A stretch of 64,000 bases of DNA. Source: Ypsolopha sequella (Eukaryota > Arthropoda > Insecta > Lepidoptera > Ypsolophidae). Location of the stretch: assembly GCA_934047225.1 (NCBI GenBank), contig OW203989.1, positions 4,935,977 through 4,999,976 on the forward strand. The letters run 5' to 3'. The position numbers and the translations under genes are program-made. This document shows, one piece after another, positions 12,476 through 23,900 of the stretch; within the stretch, counting starts at the first letter, position 1, and every line of letters starts with the position of its first letter. A model generated the notes under the pieces. The model was not told the DNA's origin, did no database searches, and saw only the letters and a list, made by a program, of their open reading frames with translations.

Positions 12476-12580
12476 TTTCTATTCGGCTGATGACGACCCC
12501 ACTGGGGTCGAAATATAGCACCTAAAACTATTTAATTAAGTGTTTATATGTACATGTAAAATACAAGATACGCAAAAATA
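12476..12580. repeat. right arm of inverted-repeat element
   Basis: This is the inverted partner of 11036-11143, including CTAAAACTATTTAATTAAGT and the motif at 12481. Confidence 0.75.
12481..12525 (+). other. hammerhead-like structured motif, copy 2
   Basis: It reads CTGATGA, C, then GACCCC/GGGGTC closing a three-base ACT loop, then GAAATATA. Stem I is degraded (CGG opposite GCA), unlike the other copies. The orientation is inverted relative to copy 1. Confidence 0.55.
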
Positions 12581-12756
12581 TTAATTAATAAACAATAATA
12601 TAATAAATATAGAATAAATATAACGAACAAACTCATTGGTCAACTCGAGTGAATAAAATATAGAAAAGTTAAAATAAAGAAAACTTTTAAAGATGGCAGC
12701 AGCTTTGACTCACTCCTAAGTGCAGGAACATGCATAAACAAATTCCTTTGACCGCA

Positions 12757-12960
12757 TTTGTGGCCGAATGGTAGAGCGTTCGCCTGGCAACCCAGAGATC
12801 GTGGGTTCAATCCCCGTGAAGCACATTCTTTTGTGTTCGGCCTGCGTGCTTTGGAAGGCACGTTAAGCTGGTCCATTTGTGTCGAAGTACCCACCTATCA
12901 CGTTTGGGACGTAGGTAATAATCGTCTATGAAATGTGGGTATACCAAGCGTGGACTAAGA
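12757..12960 (+). mobile_element. tRNA-derived SINE
   Basis: An A-box-like GTGGCCGAATGGTAGAGCG and a B-box GTGGGTTCAATCCCCGTG at tRNA spacing head a non-tRNA body (GCGTGCTTTGGAAGGCACG). This is the usual layout of an insect SINE. The head lacks a pairing acceptor stem, so it is not a functional tRNA. Confidence 0.65.
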
Positions 12961-13093
12961 CTTGCACCTCCTCGGGAATTCATGTCCTGAAAATAGTTTA
13001 TTTTTTATTTGACTTTTAGATTTCTGTGACATAATGAAAGACATTGGGATGTTGGGAAACGAACGAAGTGAGTTTCGTAAATAGGTTGCGCAA

Positions 13094-13525
13094 GTGTCTT
13101 TATGGCTAATTATGTCCAGTTGGAAACAATACTTTATCAATGACTATCAAAAATATTGTCTTCGCGTGGCAACTAAAAATTTTACACAAAAATTAGAAAA
13201 TGAAAGCGCAAGACCTTTTTTTGCTCCTATAAGCTTAGATAAGGGTCTGTTAGACCTAATGGTCTTCAATTTACGCACCAAAATTGTTAATTTAGTTCTT
13301 TGGGAGCAATCAGGGCTGCATGGCAGAGATACTTTTGCCTGGTCCAAAGCAAAAGAAGAAATATAAGTCACTGATTGATTATCTTAGCGGTGTACTAATA
13401 AATTGGGTCAATCACAGCGCAGATTCGCAGTGTTACAATATATATTACTTCGGTTTTTAACATCGGACAAGTAAATGTAAGCACTTAAAAAACCCGTTTT
13501 TGATATTGTAATTATCTTAATATAC
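13094..13525 (+). repeat. dispersed repeat, copy A
   Basis: The segments ATTTTACACAAAAATTAGAA and GGTGTACTAATAAATTGGGT resemble segments at 15345-15375 and 15850-15985, in the same order but diverged. An open frame of 90 codons (13094-13366) runs through the first part. Its product is not recognised and may be a transposon remnant. Confidence 0.45.
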
Positions 13526-13529
13526 CATG

Positions 13530-15275
13530 GTAATAAATACTTTTTTTTTGTGTTTTGCAAGCAAATGTTTAAAAACTCGAATATACATAGTACTAACTAA
13601 ACAACACTTCAACATATGAATACCTAATACATGCATAAAAGTAACAGAATGGAGGTATAAGCTACTTTTACACTCGCTATAATAGCTAGTTTTTGTCCCT
13701 GACCTAATCTATAAGAAGGCTTTCACCCTGCCCATTGTAACCGAGAGCTCCATCATTCTGCAAATAAATGAGCATCTGCAAAATGAGGAAAAGCACTCTA
13801 TCTTATACTTTTATTTTGAACGGAGTTGGTAACCCTACATTTTTAGAGAAGGGAATGATAATACAACCAAAAAGTTTATGCCAAACAATGGGCTTTATTA
13901 GAACTGAAAGATTCGATGTACATTTTTATTCAAAAATAAATGTAAACGGCTACATAATTAAATGGGCTCAATTTTCTTCCACAAGCAAAATAAGTCTTTT
14001 AAAATACATAACAACTTTGCAAGTCTTTTCTTTCTAAACTGAGCTTGCTGTAAAAGTATATACATAAAAAATTAAAAATTGCTTTTATTTTCATAAAAGT
14101 TATTAAATTGTGAATTCTTAGTATAAAAAAATATTATTCATATTAAAAAACCTGCAAGCAAACTTGTAACGCTAAAGCTAAATTATGGCATTAAAAACAC
14201 ATTTCCAGAGCAAACTTTTAGTAGCTAACCCAATAAACATACAAAAAAAAAACATTTCCCCCGAGAAAAAACCGCCCGACCACAGTTGAATGTGTTTTTA
14301 CACTAACTTTCGTCTCTCGACATACATATTCCACGATACACCAACTCTGTAACCAAACTTTCGCAATCTAAGAAACCCTTATTTTTTTCACCAAAACTTT
14401 CGTCCCTGGACACCAATAAAACTATGAGAGAAACGCAACAACACTATATTTGGGAAAGTTACCCTACATTACGATGGACAAAATACTATGTAATGTTTTA
14501 TGTTCTACATTGTATGTGACATCTTTTACTGATACTAAACCAACTGTAGATACAGGGTGTATCAGGAGCATTAGCACGATTTAGAAAATAAAAAGTAGTG
14601 ACATCGAATCTACATCACATGCTTACTGATTATTATACGTACACCTTGTTTTCATTCACCTCGATAAAATAAAACGGAAACATAATTCGCCACTGAAACT
14701 GAATATTAACTTAGTAGTTGTTCTTTTTTAGAAATGTGGACAACAAGAGTTGCTATATATAAGTATTGATCGGTGACTAGTTTGTATAATAGTTATCTCA
14801 AACTTTTGTTCTTTTACTATGGAAAGGGCAGTCAGCAAAACGTCTTCCGACAGAACATTTTGTTTTTCGTTTCTAAGTACTCTCTAGAACATTATTGTAA
14901 TATTTAGAAAGAAAATCAGTCATAAAAGCTATCTGTCATACATTTTTTAGTAAATCAGAAGTAAATACGTCGTGTCATGCCAACTCAATAAAAATAAACT
15001 ATTTACCAAATTTGCTCCATCCTGAACATGTGGTACTAACTGGTCCTAGCTCAAGGTGATTGCAGATTTCTTCGACAAGCAAACTCTTCCACTAGTATAT
15101 AATCAGAACTACAATTTATTCTATAATAGGTATATTTTCTAGTCCCTGATGTGTAAGCTATAATACTTACAAAAATTATGAACAAAATATTTTTTTATTT
15201 TTAAAACTTGGTGACTATACATATGGCCAGTACATACAAGATAATATGATACTATTACGGTAGAGAATAAAGGAT
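13530..15275. other. no gene seen
   Basis: This is AT-rich sequence. The 89-codon frame at 13768-14037 has no recognisable motif. An ACAGGGTGTATC motif near 14553 resembles transposon termini but has no partner that I can see. Confidence 0.35.
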
Positions 15276-15345
15276 ATCTGAACCGGGACTCGAACCCAGG
15301 ACTTCTTGTTTAAGTATCGATTCTCCGAATTTGTAACAAATATTC
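15276..15345 (-). repeat. tRNA-like B-box fragment
   Basis: On the minus strand, CCTGGGTTCGAGTCCCGGTT is a strong B-box and T-arm, but no matching D-arm follows. It is probably a SINE fragment. Confidence 0.45.
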
Positions 15346-15985
15346 AACAAACATTTTCACGAAAAATTGGAAAATGAATGCGCACGATTCATCTCTTATT
15401 CTAGATTTTTTTATACCACAACATAACAGTTAAAGCATTAAACAGGTACTTTTATTTTATGCAGATTTATAAAATATACAGTTTATACCCACTATAAACA
15501 GGGTATCTATAAATATAATTGCAGTAGGGGAAAGCACATCAGTAAATTCACGAGTTGTGTTGAGACCTGGATAGCTCAGAGGTTAGAGCAAACGCCCGGC
15601 AAGCGAGAGGTCCCGGGTTCGATTCCCGGTTCAGAGCTCCTCACATCCAGATTTACTTTTCATTCTGGGTTTCTATACTGCAATGATATAATGTTAATTT
15701 ATAAAATATATATTTTTTTATTTTTTAAGATTTTATAAAATATTTGTATTTGTACCACCTATAAGTTTTTGTAACTTCTAGCAGCTTTAAGCAGCTGCTA
15801 GTAGAAGTAGCACTTCACCCGGAAGACATTAAAGCAGGGGAAGGGTTCTGATTGGTTATCCAAGCGGTGTTATAATAAATTGGGCCAAAACAGCACAGAA
15901 TCGTGGTTTTATAATGTAATATTATAACATCGGTCAAACAATGTATTAGTTATAAAACCGCTTTTGATGCTGTAATTACCGTAAT
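15345..15985 (+). repeat. dispersed repeat, copy B (split by a SINE)
   Basis: Both ends resemble 13094-13525: the ACGAAAAATTGGAAAATGAA segment and the AATAAATTGGGCCAAAACAG segment. The SINE at 15563 lies between them. Confidence 0.4.
15563..15720 (+). mobile_element. tRNA-derived SINE
   Basis: The D-arm is intact (GCTCAGAGGTTAGAGC) and so is the T-arm (CCGGGTTCGATTCCCGG), but the acceptor strands do not pair. The body downstream (CAGAGCTCCTCA...TTTACTTTTCATTCT) recurs at 50755, which shows it is a repeat family rather than a tRNA gene. Confidence 0.7.
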
Positions 15986-16721
15986 ACAGTATGGGAGTAG
16001 ATAACAATTATTTCAGACATCGTATGTATTAAGAAAATTTTACGTAAACATGTATTGTGTCCCTAGTGACAGCTTAAAAGCGTAGACATAACTTTAGCCT
16101 TTAACTGTTTCGCGTTATGGTTTATTTTCGAATGCAAAAAAAGGTTGGAAAAAAGTTGTCTCAGCTGTTTCTGTGAACTTGGGGCATTTGCCGCGGGCAA
16201 AGATGAAGTTTCTAAGCAACAAAGAACCTGTTATATTCCCACCCTCTCCCTTAAGACTGAACTTGTCACATTTTTACTAAGTTCCCAACAAAAGAGGTTA
16301 TATCGAATTTTACGATAAAAACCCCTGAGCGTAAAAAAGTTTGCGGGAATTTTTCAGTGTTGGAATTAAAATTCGTATTTCTTCATTTCTCGTCGTGATC
16401 TTCATATTTTATTTTAAGGCTTTTTTCTTTATTGTCCTTTTGGTCTCATCTAATTTATTACAGAGTTACGGTCTCTTGGGTTTTTATGAAATTTTGTTGA
16501 ATTAGGACCGGTCTAGTTTTGTATTCCGCAATTAAATTTTTAAATTATTATATTTATATATATTTAGGTTTTATATGTATTTATTATATTTTTTGTTATT
16601 ATTTATATTTATATATATTAAAAAATATATATATTTTATAAAAATTAAATATTTACCTACATAGGTATTTAGTAGCACAAAAGAAACAAACAAATATATC
16701 ATCACGATATGAATTCCCAAG
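15986..16721. other. no gene seen
   Basis: This is AT-rich sequence, with a run of TA-rich low complexity at 16530-16640. Confidence 0.4.
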
Positions 16722-16856
16722 ATGATGTCAGAGGTGTTCCTAAGTGTGAATCTTTACTGTGTAAAGTTGATGTCGGAGGTGTTCCTAAGTGTGAATCTTT
16801 ACTTGTAAAGTTGATGTCAGAGGTGTTCCTAAGTGTGAATCTTTACTGTGTATCTT
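16722..16856. repeat. 45-bp tandem repeat, three units
   Basis: Three near-identical units each carry GAGGTGTTCCTAAGTGTGAA followed by TCTTTACTGTGTAAAGTTG. The middle unit has lost a base. Confidence 0.85.
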
Positions 16857-16879
16857 TATCTTTATCTGTTATCTTTACT

Positions 16880-17045
16880 CTGTAAAGTTTCATGGTGAGC
16901 CTCAATTAGTTAAAATGTTCTACTCAAAGTACGGCAATGGGCTAACCCATCACGTGTGGACGTTATAAGCATCTTTAGAACTTGGGCGTACTAATATGGA
17001 CTGTGACTTTTATTTCACAGACCATACTTGGAAACAATTCTAACA
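16880..17045 (+). mobile_element. SINE-like repeat, copy 1
   Basis: The end of this stretch (ATGGACTGTGACTTTTATTT then CAGACCATACTTGGAAA) matches 41875-41925. The upstream part resembles a worn tRNA-like head. Confidence 0.5.
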
Positions 17046-17061
17046 TTAACGTTATATCATT

Positions 17062-17452
17062 TTCAATGCATGTGCTCGTAAAGGCCCACTTTTTATGCAT
17101 CAAAACCGAACAGAAAGTCGATTATTTTGCCCTAGGGCTTTATTATTATAATTTTTTTAATTTACTTACAATGGTTGGCTAACCTGCAGCCTTTCCTGTG
17201 TACCATAAATGTCATACTTCTTTTTCCACTGTTTAACGGCTCTGGATACAGTGCTTTTGAGCCAATTACAATTCAAAGTTCACAAAATTATATTTTTTTT
17301 ATTTCATCACACTATGCATTGAAAAACGTAGTATGATACACGGGCGTAAGAGCAATAAATTACTCGGTTACCTTTAAAACACTCGCTACGCTCGTGTTTT
17401 AAATCGTCCTCGTAATTTATTCCTTTGCGCCCTTGTAGCATAAACTACTATT
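17062..17452 (+). mobile_element. 390-bp hairpin MITE family, copy 1
   Basis: The copy starts TTCAATGCATGTGCTCGTAA and ends TAGCATAAACTACTA. The last 130 bp fold on themselves around AAAACACTCGCTACGCTCGTG. It is one of six related loci in this window and ends about 200 bp before the first visible CUB exon. Confidence 0.8.
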
Positions 17453-17660
17453 AACATTCTCGGCGAATAAGGAAAGTGGTGAATGTGTAAAATAACAACT
17501 GTACCATTTTAATTTTTTAGCTCTTTATTTAGCCGAGACAATTCACCCAATATTCTTATTAAACGAGGATATTTTGGGCCCTTGTTCTGGTCTTTATTAA
17601 AGATAACGTCTTCAAAGACGCCAAAAAGCTGAACAAGCCCATATTTCCGAGTTCCTTCAG

Positions 17661-17909
17661 CAAAACCATGACACCAGCTCTTTGTCAACAGACTCGAAGC
17701 GGGACCACTGCAACAAAACGGTGGAGATCTACGAAGACGTGTCCTCCCCTCCAGTCACGGCTGAGAACTTCGGCAGACCACTGACCTGCACGTACAGGTT
17801 CCGCGCCTTCAGGGGGTCGCCGAAAGACTGGATCCTAAGAATTCGGTTCAAGAAGTTTAAAGTTGGCACGCTGATTAATGGGACGACCTGCCATAAGGGA
17901 TACTTGCAG
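17661..17909 (+). CDS. CUB gene exon 1 of those seen (first half of CUB domain 1)
   Basis: The exon follows a pyrimidine-containing acceptor ending TTCCTTCAG and is followed by the donor GTTAGT. It encodes 83 residues in phase 0, including CNKTVEIYEDV near residue 22 and a later TCTYRFRAF, the Cys-bearing strands of an early CUB domain. The frame is open upstream only to a TAA at 17604, and no convincing start methionine or signal peptide is present, so it is an internal exon. A 390-bp MITE ends about 200 bp upstream of the acceptor. The exact acceptor is the least certain of the series. Confidence 0.8.
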
Positions 17910-20900
17910 GTTAGTAGAATGTTTGCCTTTTAAGGCGTACTTATTACCACGCTAAATAAGCAACTCGATGTGTGTCGGTACAAATATCAACGGAAACGAC
18001 ATTGAAATAATGTTCATTTCAGCGTGCCTTGAAAAGTGGCTGTTACGACAACCACTGCGTCTCCGGCTAGCACAAAATAGGAGAAAATAATACTTTTCCA
18101 TGGACGCCATGAACGGAAAAAAAATTTTAAACTGAAATTTTTTAGATCTAAAAATTTCCTATAATTTGGTGAAATAATAATTAAAATCGCTTTAGGCGTT
18201 TGGAAGGAGTAAGAGAATTCTTGTGTTAATCATGTGAAACTTTCGATGACTTTCGATTTTTTTTGTCAAAACCTACAATAGAAAAACAGTTTATGAAACT
18301 TGAAATTTATTTTTGACTATAATGCCTATCATATATTTTTATGAAAGTTTTTGGACCACCCGTGTGGGAGGAGTAGGCCTTCAAAGACAGGTCCAAATTG
18401 CAGTTGGCGTATCCATTCGTCTTAAGTTGAAGAATTGGGTTTTAAACGATCCCTGGCACTCCATGCGGAAAAACGCGCAATGAAAGAGTGACAGGCCAAA
18501 ACAGAGAAAAGTATATCATTTATTTATATGAAAAAATAACTAAAATTTCCAATTACAAAATTAAAGATATTGTTTAAAACTATCTTACAAAATATCGTTG
18601 AGGTCTGTATGTCCTCCTATTAGTCAAACTTTGAGAAACTGTGTCGATGAAGACCTTTAGTTCAATTATTATTTCTATCAAGTGAAAGCTTTCAATCGCT
18701 TTTCTGTATTACAGAAATCTAGAAATAGGTTCCAAAAATGTAATAGTAGTAGCTTCATATTGAAAGTAGTCAAAACGACTCCAAAAAGTGCCAATATTCC
18801 AATTCCACGTCTTAAATTCGGATTAAATTGATAATACTTGTGTATCAAACGTCTTCGACGATTATTACGTCCCAACGTGGTGAGTGGTGAACCCTATCAC
18901 CATTCTTCGGGTACAAATACACGATTTTTAGATTTTTCTTTACGATGTTTTCTTTCACCGTTCAGCAAGTGGTAAGCATTTCTGACCGAGGATCGAATCC
19001 TTGAACTCAAGATTGAGAGGCCAGCGTTGCAGCAGCAACTCTGAGCTACCGCTGATGTTAAGAATTCTAGTTTTAGCTACTACTTCTGGTGTCTCTTAAT
19101 CTACATATGTGTTCAACAAGTTCTGACTCAATACACATAATATGCCTTTCAACAGAATTGCGTTCAAAAATCAAACTTAAAACACCAACCTAATCAACCT
19201 ATTAGTCACGTCAACGGCATCGGGCGCAAAAATGTAACAAATTCAGTTTGGGCGCTTACCAACTCATATAATTGATTTTTGAACTTACTTTCCCGTTCGG
19301 AAAGAAGTTGGAAAAGTTTCGGAATCGAAGAGCCAATTTCAAGTTGTACGTAATTAGTCGTTTGGCAGTTAATCTCCATCTTCATAGCAAACTGTTTTAA
19401 ACTTACTTCAGACTTCAACTGCCTAATTGAGTATAATTGAATAAAGTCCGAAAACGGCGCGATAGAATGAAGGGTATAACAATTCTTGAGGATTAAGTTT
19501 TGGGACAACGTAATTATAGAATAAGCTTTTATTAGATTTTATGAAAGCATTTCACTTACGTGTTAATTCTTTAGTAATAAGAAGTACCGTTACCTGAAAA
19601 AATTGCTCTCAGCTAAAATAGGAATTTATATTACTTTAAATGCAAAAACAATAAATATAGTATATTACGATACGAGAGCGATGAAACGTTTTCTGACGAG
19701 TGTGAGTTTGCGGCACGAGCCGAAGGCGAGTGCTGCAATCACACGAGTCGAGAAAAAGTTTCTCGCACGAGTGCGCGTGCGTAAAGTCGGCATTTTCCGC
19801 ACTTGTGCTATAAAATATTATAAAGTTTGTGAATGAAGTATTTCAAAACATAATATTACAATGTTATCGATGAAATCTTTGCAATAAACGTTTATTATTA
19901 TAATTATTACATATCGTTTTAAAGCTTCTATAATTATGTTATTATTAATAACGGCTTTTTAACACTGCCGTATAATTATTGTTGACTATATGCCAACTGT
20001 TTTACCTATAAAATTTCAGCATTTTCAAGGTGATAATCATACGTTAGTTTAAAAGCCTTTATGAATAATAATTCAGTATGTTAGTTGACGAGTTTTAATA
20101 TTAATTTAATTTATTATTAATAATATTAATTTATTATTCCTATTCTATAATATCATTGAAAAATCAGTTATTGCATTTAGTAGATCAAGATTATGTGTTA
20201 GCTGCGAGCTGTTTTAGGCATTATATGTATTTTAAATTAATGCAATGTTATAGATTCCCCTAAATCAATACTTAAAATAAATAATAAAAGTCAAAACTGT
20301 TCGCCGATATATAATTACGTGTCTCAATATTATAACGGAATAAATAATAAAAGTTAAATATAACTGTTCCCCGATACATATGTAATTACGTGTCTCAAGC
20401 GGACCAACAAAATTAATATATAAAAACCATCTGTAGTCGGCTGTCGGCAGTATTTAGCTAGCAATGTTAAGTTTGGCCATCAATTTGATCATGCAAGATT
20501 TAATTCAAAAGTTAATATTTGGTACCTGGACGATGGCATCATTGGAGGTGATTCAACGTCTGTAGTAACGATTTAGAAAATACTATTCAAAAATTTAGCC
20601 GAATTGGCTTAGAATTGAATCGATTTCAAGTTTTGAAAGAAATAATATAATCGAAAAGTTTTAAAACCATGGTTCCTAATATCAAAATTTTAAATAACGA
20701 ATCATTTGCACCTCCTTGGTGCCCCTGTCCTAAATAGATCTCAAAATTGTTCCTTACTTCAAACCTTTTGACAAAAAATAACCTTCACATTGTACTTTTT
20801 ACTATCCGTTTCTGCCTTTTTGTACCCAAATTAGCCTTCGGTCTGCGATGCTGCCAACTTTGGAAATTTACTTCACTTGTAGAAATTATTGATTATACTC

Positions 20901-23900
20901 TCCAGCAAACACTTGTTACCATCATAAACTGTTAACTCACCGACCGGTGCTGGTCACAAGTCACCCTCCCAGTCCAGTTTGATGGCCTAGGAATCTGAAA
21001 AATTACCATTGTGGCACTCCCAGTCTTCCTGTCATCCGTCCATAGCACGTATGTCCTCTACAGTACTATAATTTGCCCGTCACTTGGTGACGTTGAGGCG
21101 TTGTGCTTGATGAATGCCAGGGATGCATGGGTGCAAGCTTCTCTTAACGAGAATTTACCCACCGATTTGACACAACAAAATCAGTGGGACGAGCCGATCT
21201 GCAGCTACAGTGCAGAGTTCTTTACCTGACACTGCGACAGATTCTGCAGATCGTGCCCGTCTGCTGTCATATGGTGAGAGAGAGTCCGGGTTCTGGCTGC
21301 ACGCTGTACCGTCTATTAACATCGGCACGCAGCTGGACAGGGTATCTTTCTCCCTAGCTTTCAGCCTCAGACACGGCGCGAAAACGAGTGAGCCACATCG
21401 CTGCTGGTGTGGCACAAGCGTTGATCGGCTTGGACATCACGGCCTTTATGCCAGCGTAGTGCTAGCCGCTTGCCGCGCCAGGCCAGCATAAATGATGTCA
21501 TCCAGCGGGCTCTAACCACCTTTTTAACGTACCCAGCTATTTTAGAGGCGAAGGACATAGCACGAGACGATGGCAAGAGGGCTGAGTGGCAGAGCCTTAG
21601 TGTTTCGACACACTAGCATGGTCCTGCATCAGGGTTACTGCCGTCAGGGCTGGTGCGGCTGCGGATCGGACTGCATATTTGCGCCTTTTTTGGGTCGAGA
21701 TCTAGATAGGATTTTTTATTTAGTTTAGTTTATTTTTATTACGTATAGGTTTAATAAAGGTTTTAGAAGTGTTTTGTTTCAGGCAAGTTTTATTTGTAGG
21801 TAGGTTTTAAATTTTATTTAAACACAAATGTTATTTATCCACAAAATCTATTTAAAAACTTAAAATTTATTTAAACTCGATATATTTCGGCCCTCGGTAT
21901 GGGGCCGTCATCAGTCGAATGTTTTTTAATTGTTTTAATAATAGTACTAATCAAAAGCTCGTAAAAGTTAAATATAATATATTTATAAAAATTTATTTAA
22001 ACAACTTGAAATTTTAAAGAAACATTTTTATTGTTTTATTTAACGTAAATTTTATTATATTAAATTATTTATTATATTGTTTATAATTTTGCTGCTAAAT
22101 TGAGGAATCGGAATGATTTTTTTGTGAATGAATGTTCCTTTGTTGTTGATAGACGAAAGTAAAATAGATAAATTAAAATAGTAAATTAGATAATTAAATA
22201 TGTTGAAAAATACTTTTAGGGCATAACTCAAAGAATAAATTTGTCACAATCAAGTTAGTAAGTTCAATATTTTCCTGTAATGTTATCCTTTCAACGCACC
22301 AGCCGGTGTAATGGATATGATTCATAACCTCGCAAAGTTTCTTGCCTTTCTTCTTAGCAAAACTAATTGAATGGGTAGAGTTAAGCATATACTATATACG
22401 TATTTATTTCTTTAGCGTTATTGTATTTATTTACATATAAACTAGAGCTTTGTGACAAAAAAAAAATATGCAAGTGTATCATTTTATTAAATTTAAGAAA
22501 GCCTTATTTATTTGTATAGTACCTCTAGTTTCCCCAATTATATTAATTTCGCATGTTTTTTTTATTATTAAAGTAAACGTGTAATAAGGGTATATATTGC
22601 AGGTATTGCATGAATAAATATATTTCTATTTCATACACATATACTACACACGCTGTTACCCATTATAGTTTGGTTAATAAGGTCAATGTATTCTTATATT
22701 TATAAGCTTGAGTTAAGTGTTTCCTCTGAATTGAAACTGTTACACAGACACTGAGTTCTTACACACAGATAATAACTTGTTCAGAAGTCAGTGCTTCAAC
22801 TACAACTGTATCAAATTGAAACTGTTACACATACCCTGGGGGAGACACTGACTTCTGATACACAGCTAATAACTGGTTTAGATGTCAGCGCTTCGACTTC
22901 AATAACTGTATCAAATTGAAACTGTTACACATACTCTAGGGAAGACACTGACTTCTGATACACAGCTAATAACTGGTTCAGATGTCAGCGCTTCGACTCC
23001 AATGACTGTATCAAATGCAACAATATTTATGGAAAGCGCACTTGGAACTACATGCTACCTGAAATCTTAAATAGTATACCAGGTAAAGTGTTGCAAGACA
23101 TAGATGTCAAACCTAAAAAAGTAAGAAAAATTATGAAGAGACATCTATTGTCTTGAACAATTAATTAGCTCAGTTAAATTTTTTTTTATTATTTACTTGT
23201 ATTTTTTTTTTTTATGTACTGTACCTAAGAAGTGGCTCAGAAATCACATTTAAACCCACTAAGGGTTTACGTGATTTTCTTTTTTATAAGACAAAAATAT
23301 GTACAAAACGTGATAATTAGATAAATAAATTAAAAAAAAAAAAAAACTGTATCAAATTGAAACTGTTACACATACTCTAGGGAAGACACTGACTTCTGAT
23401 ACACAGCTAATAACTGGTTCAGATGTCAGCGCTTCGACTTCAATAACTGTATCAAATTGAAACTGTTACACATACTCTAGGGAAGACACTGACTTCTGAT
23501 ACACAGCTAATAACTGGTTCAGATGTCAGCGCTTCGACTCCAATGACTGTATCAAATTGAAACTGTTACACATACTCTAGGGAAGACACTGACTTCTGAT
23601 ACACAGCTAGTAACTAGTTCAGATGTCAGCGCTTCGACTTCAATAACTGTATCAAATTGAAACTGTTACACATACTCTAGGGAAGACACTGACTTCTGAT
23701 ACACAGCTAATAACTGGTTCAGATGTCAGCGCTTCGACTTCAATAACTGTATCAAATTGAAACTGTTACACATACTCTAGGGAAGACACTGACTTCTGAT
23801 ACACAGCTAATAACTGGTTCAGATGTCAGCGCTTCGACTTCAATAACTGTATCAAATTGAAACTGTTACACATACTCTAGGGAAGACACTGACTTCTGAC

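Noticed and set aside
11036..12580. Complete Penelope-like element
   Set aside because: The enclosed reverse transcriptase has Jockey-type LINE motifs and an A-rich tail, and no GIY-YIG endonuclease is visible, so a nested LINE is the simpler reading.
13768..14037. 89-codon + ORF
   Set aside because: No motif, composition like neighbouring non-coding DNA, and no junction compatible with the CUB gene.
15563..15640. Functional tRNA gene
   Set aside because: D-arm and T-arm are good, but the acceptor strands do not pair and the flanking sequence recurs at 50.7 kb as a repeat.
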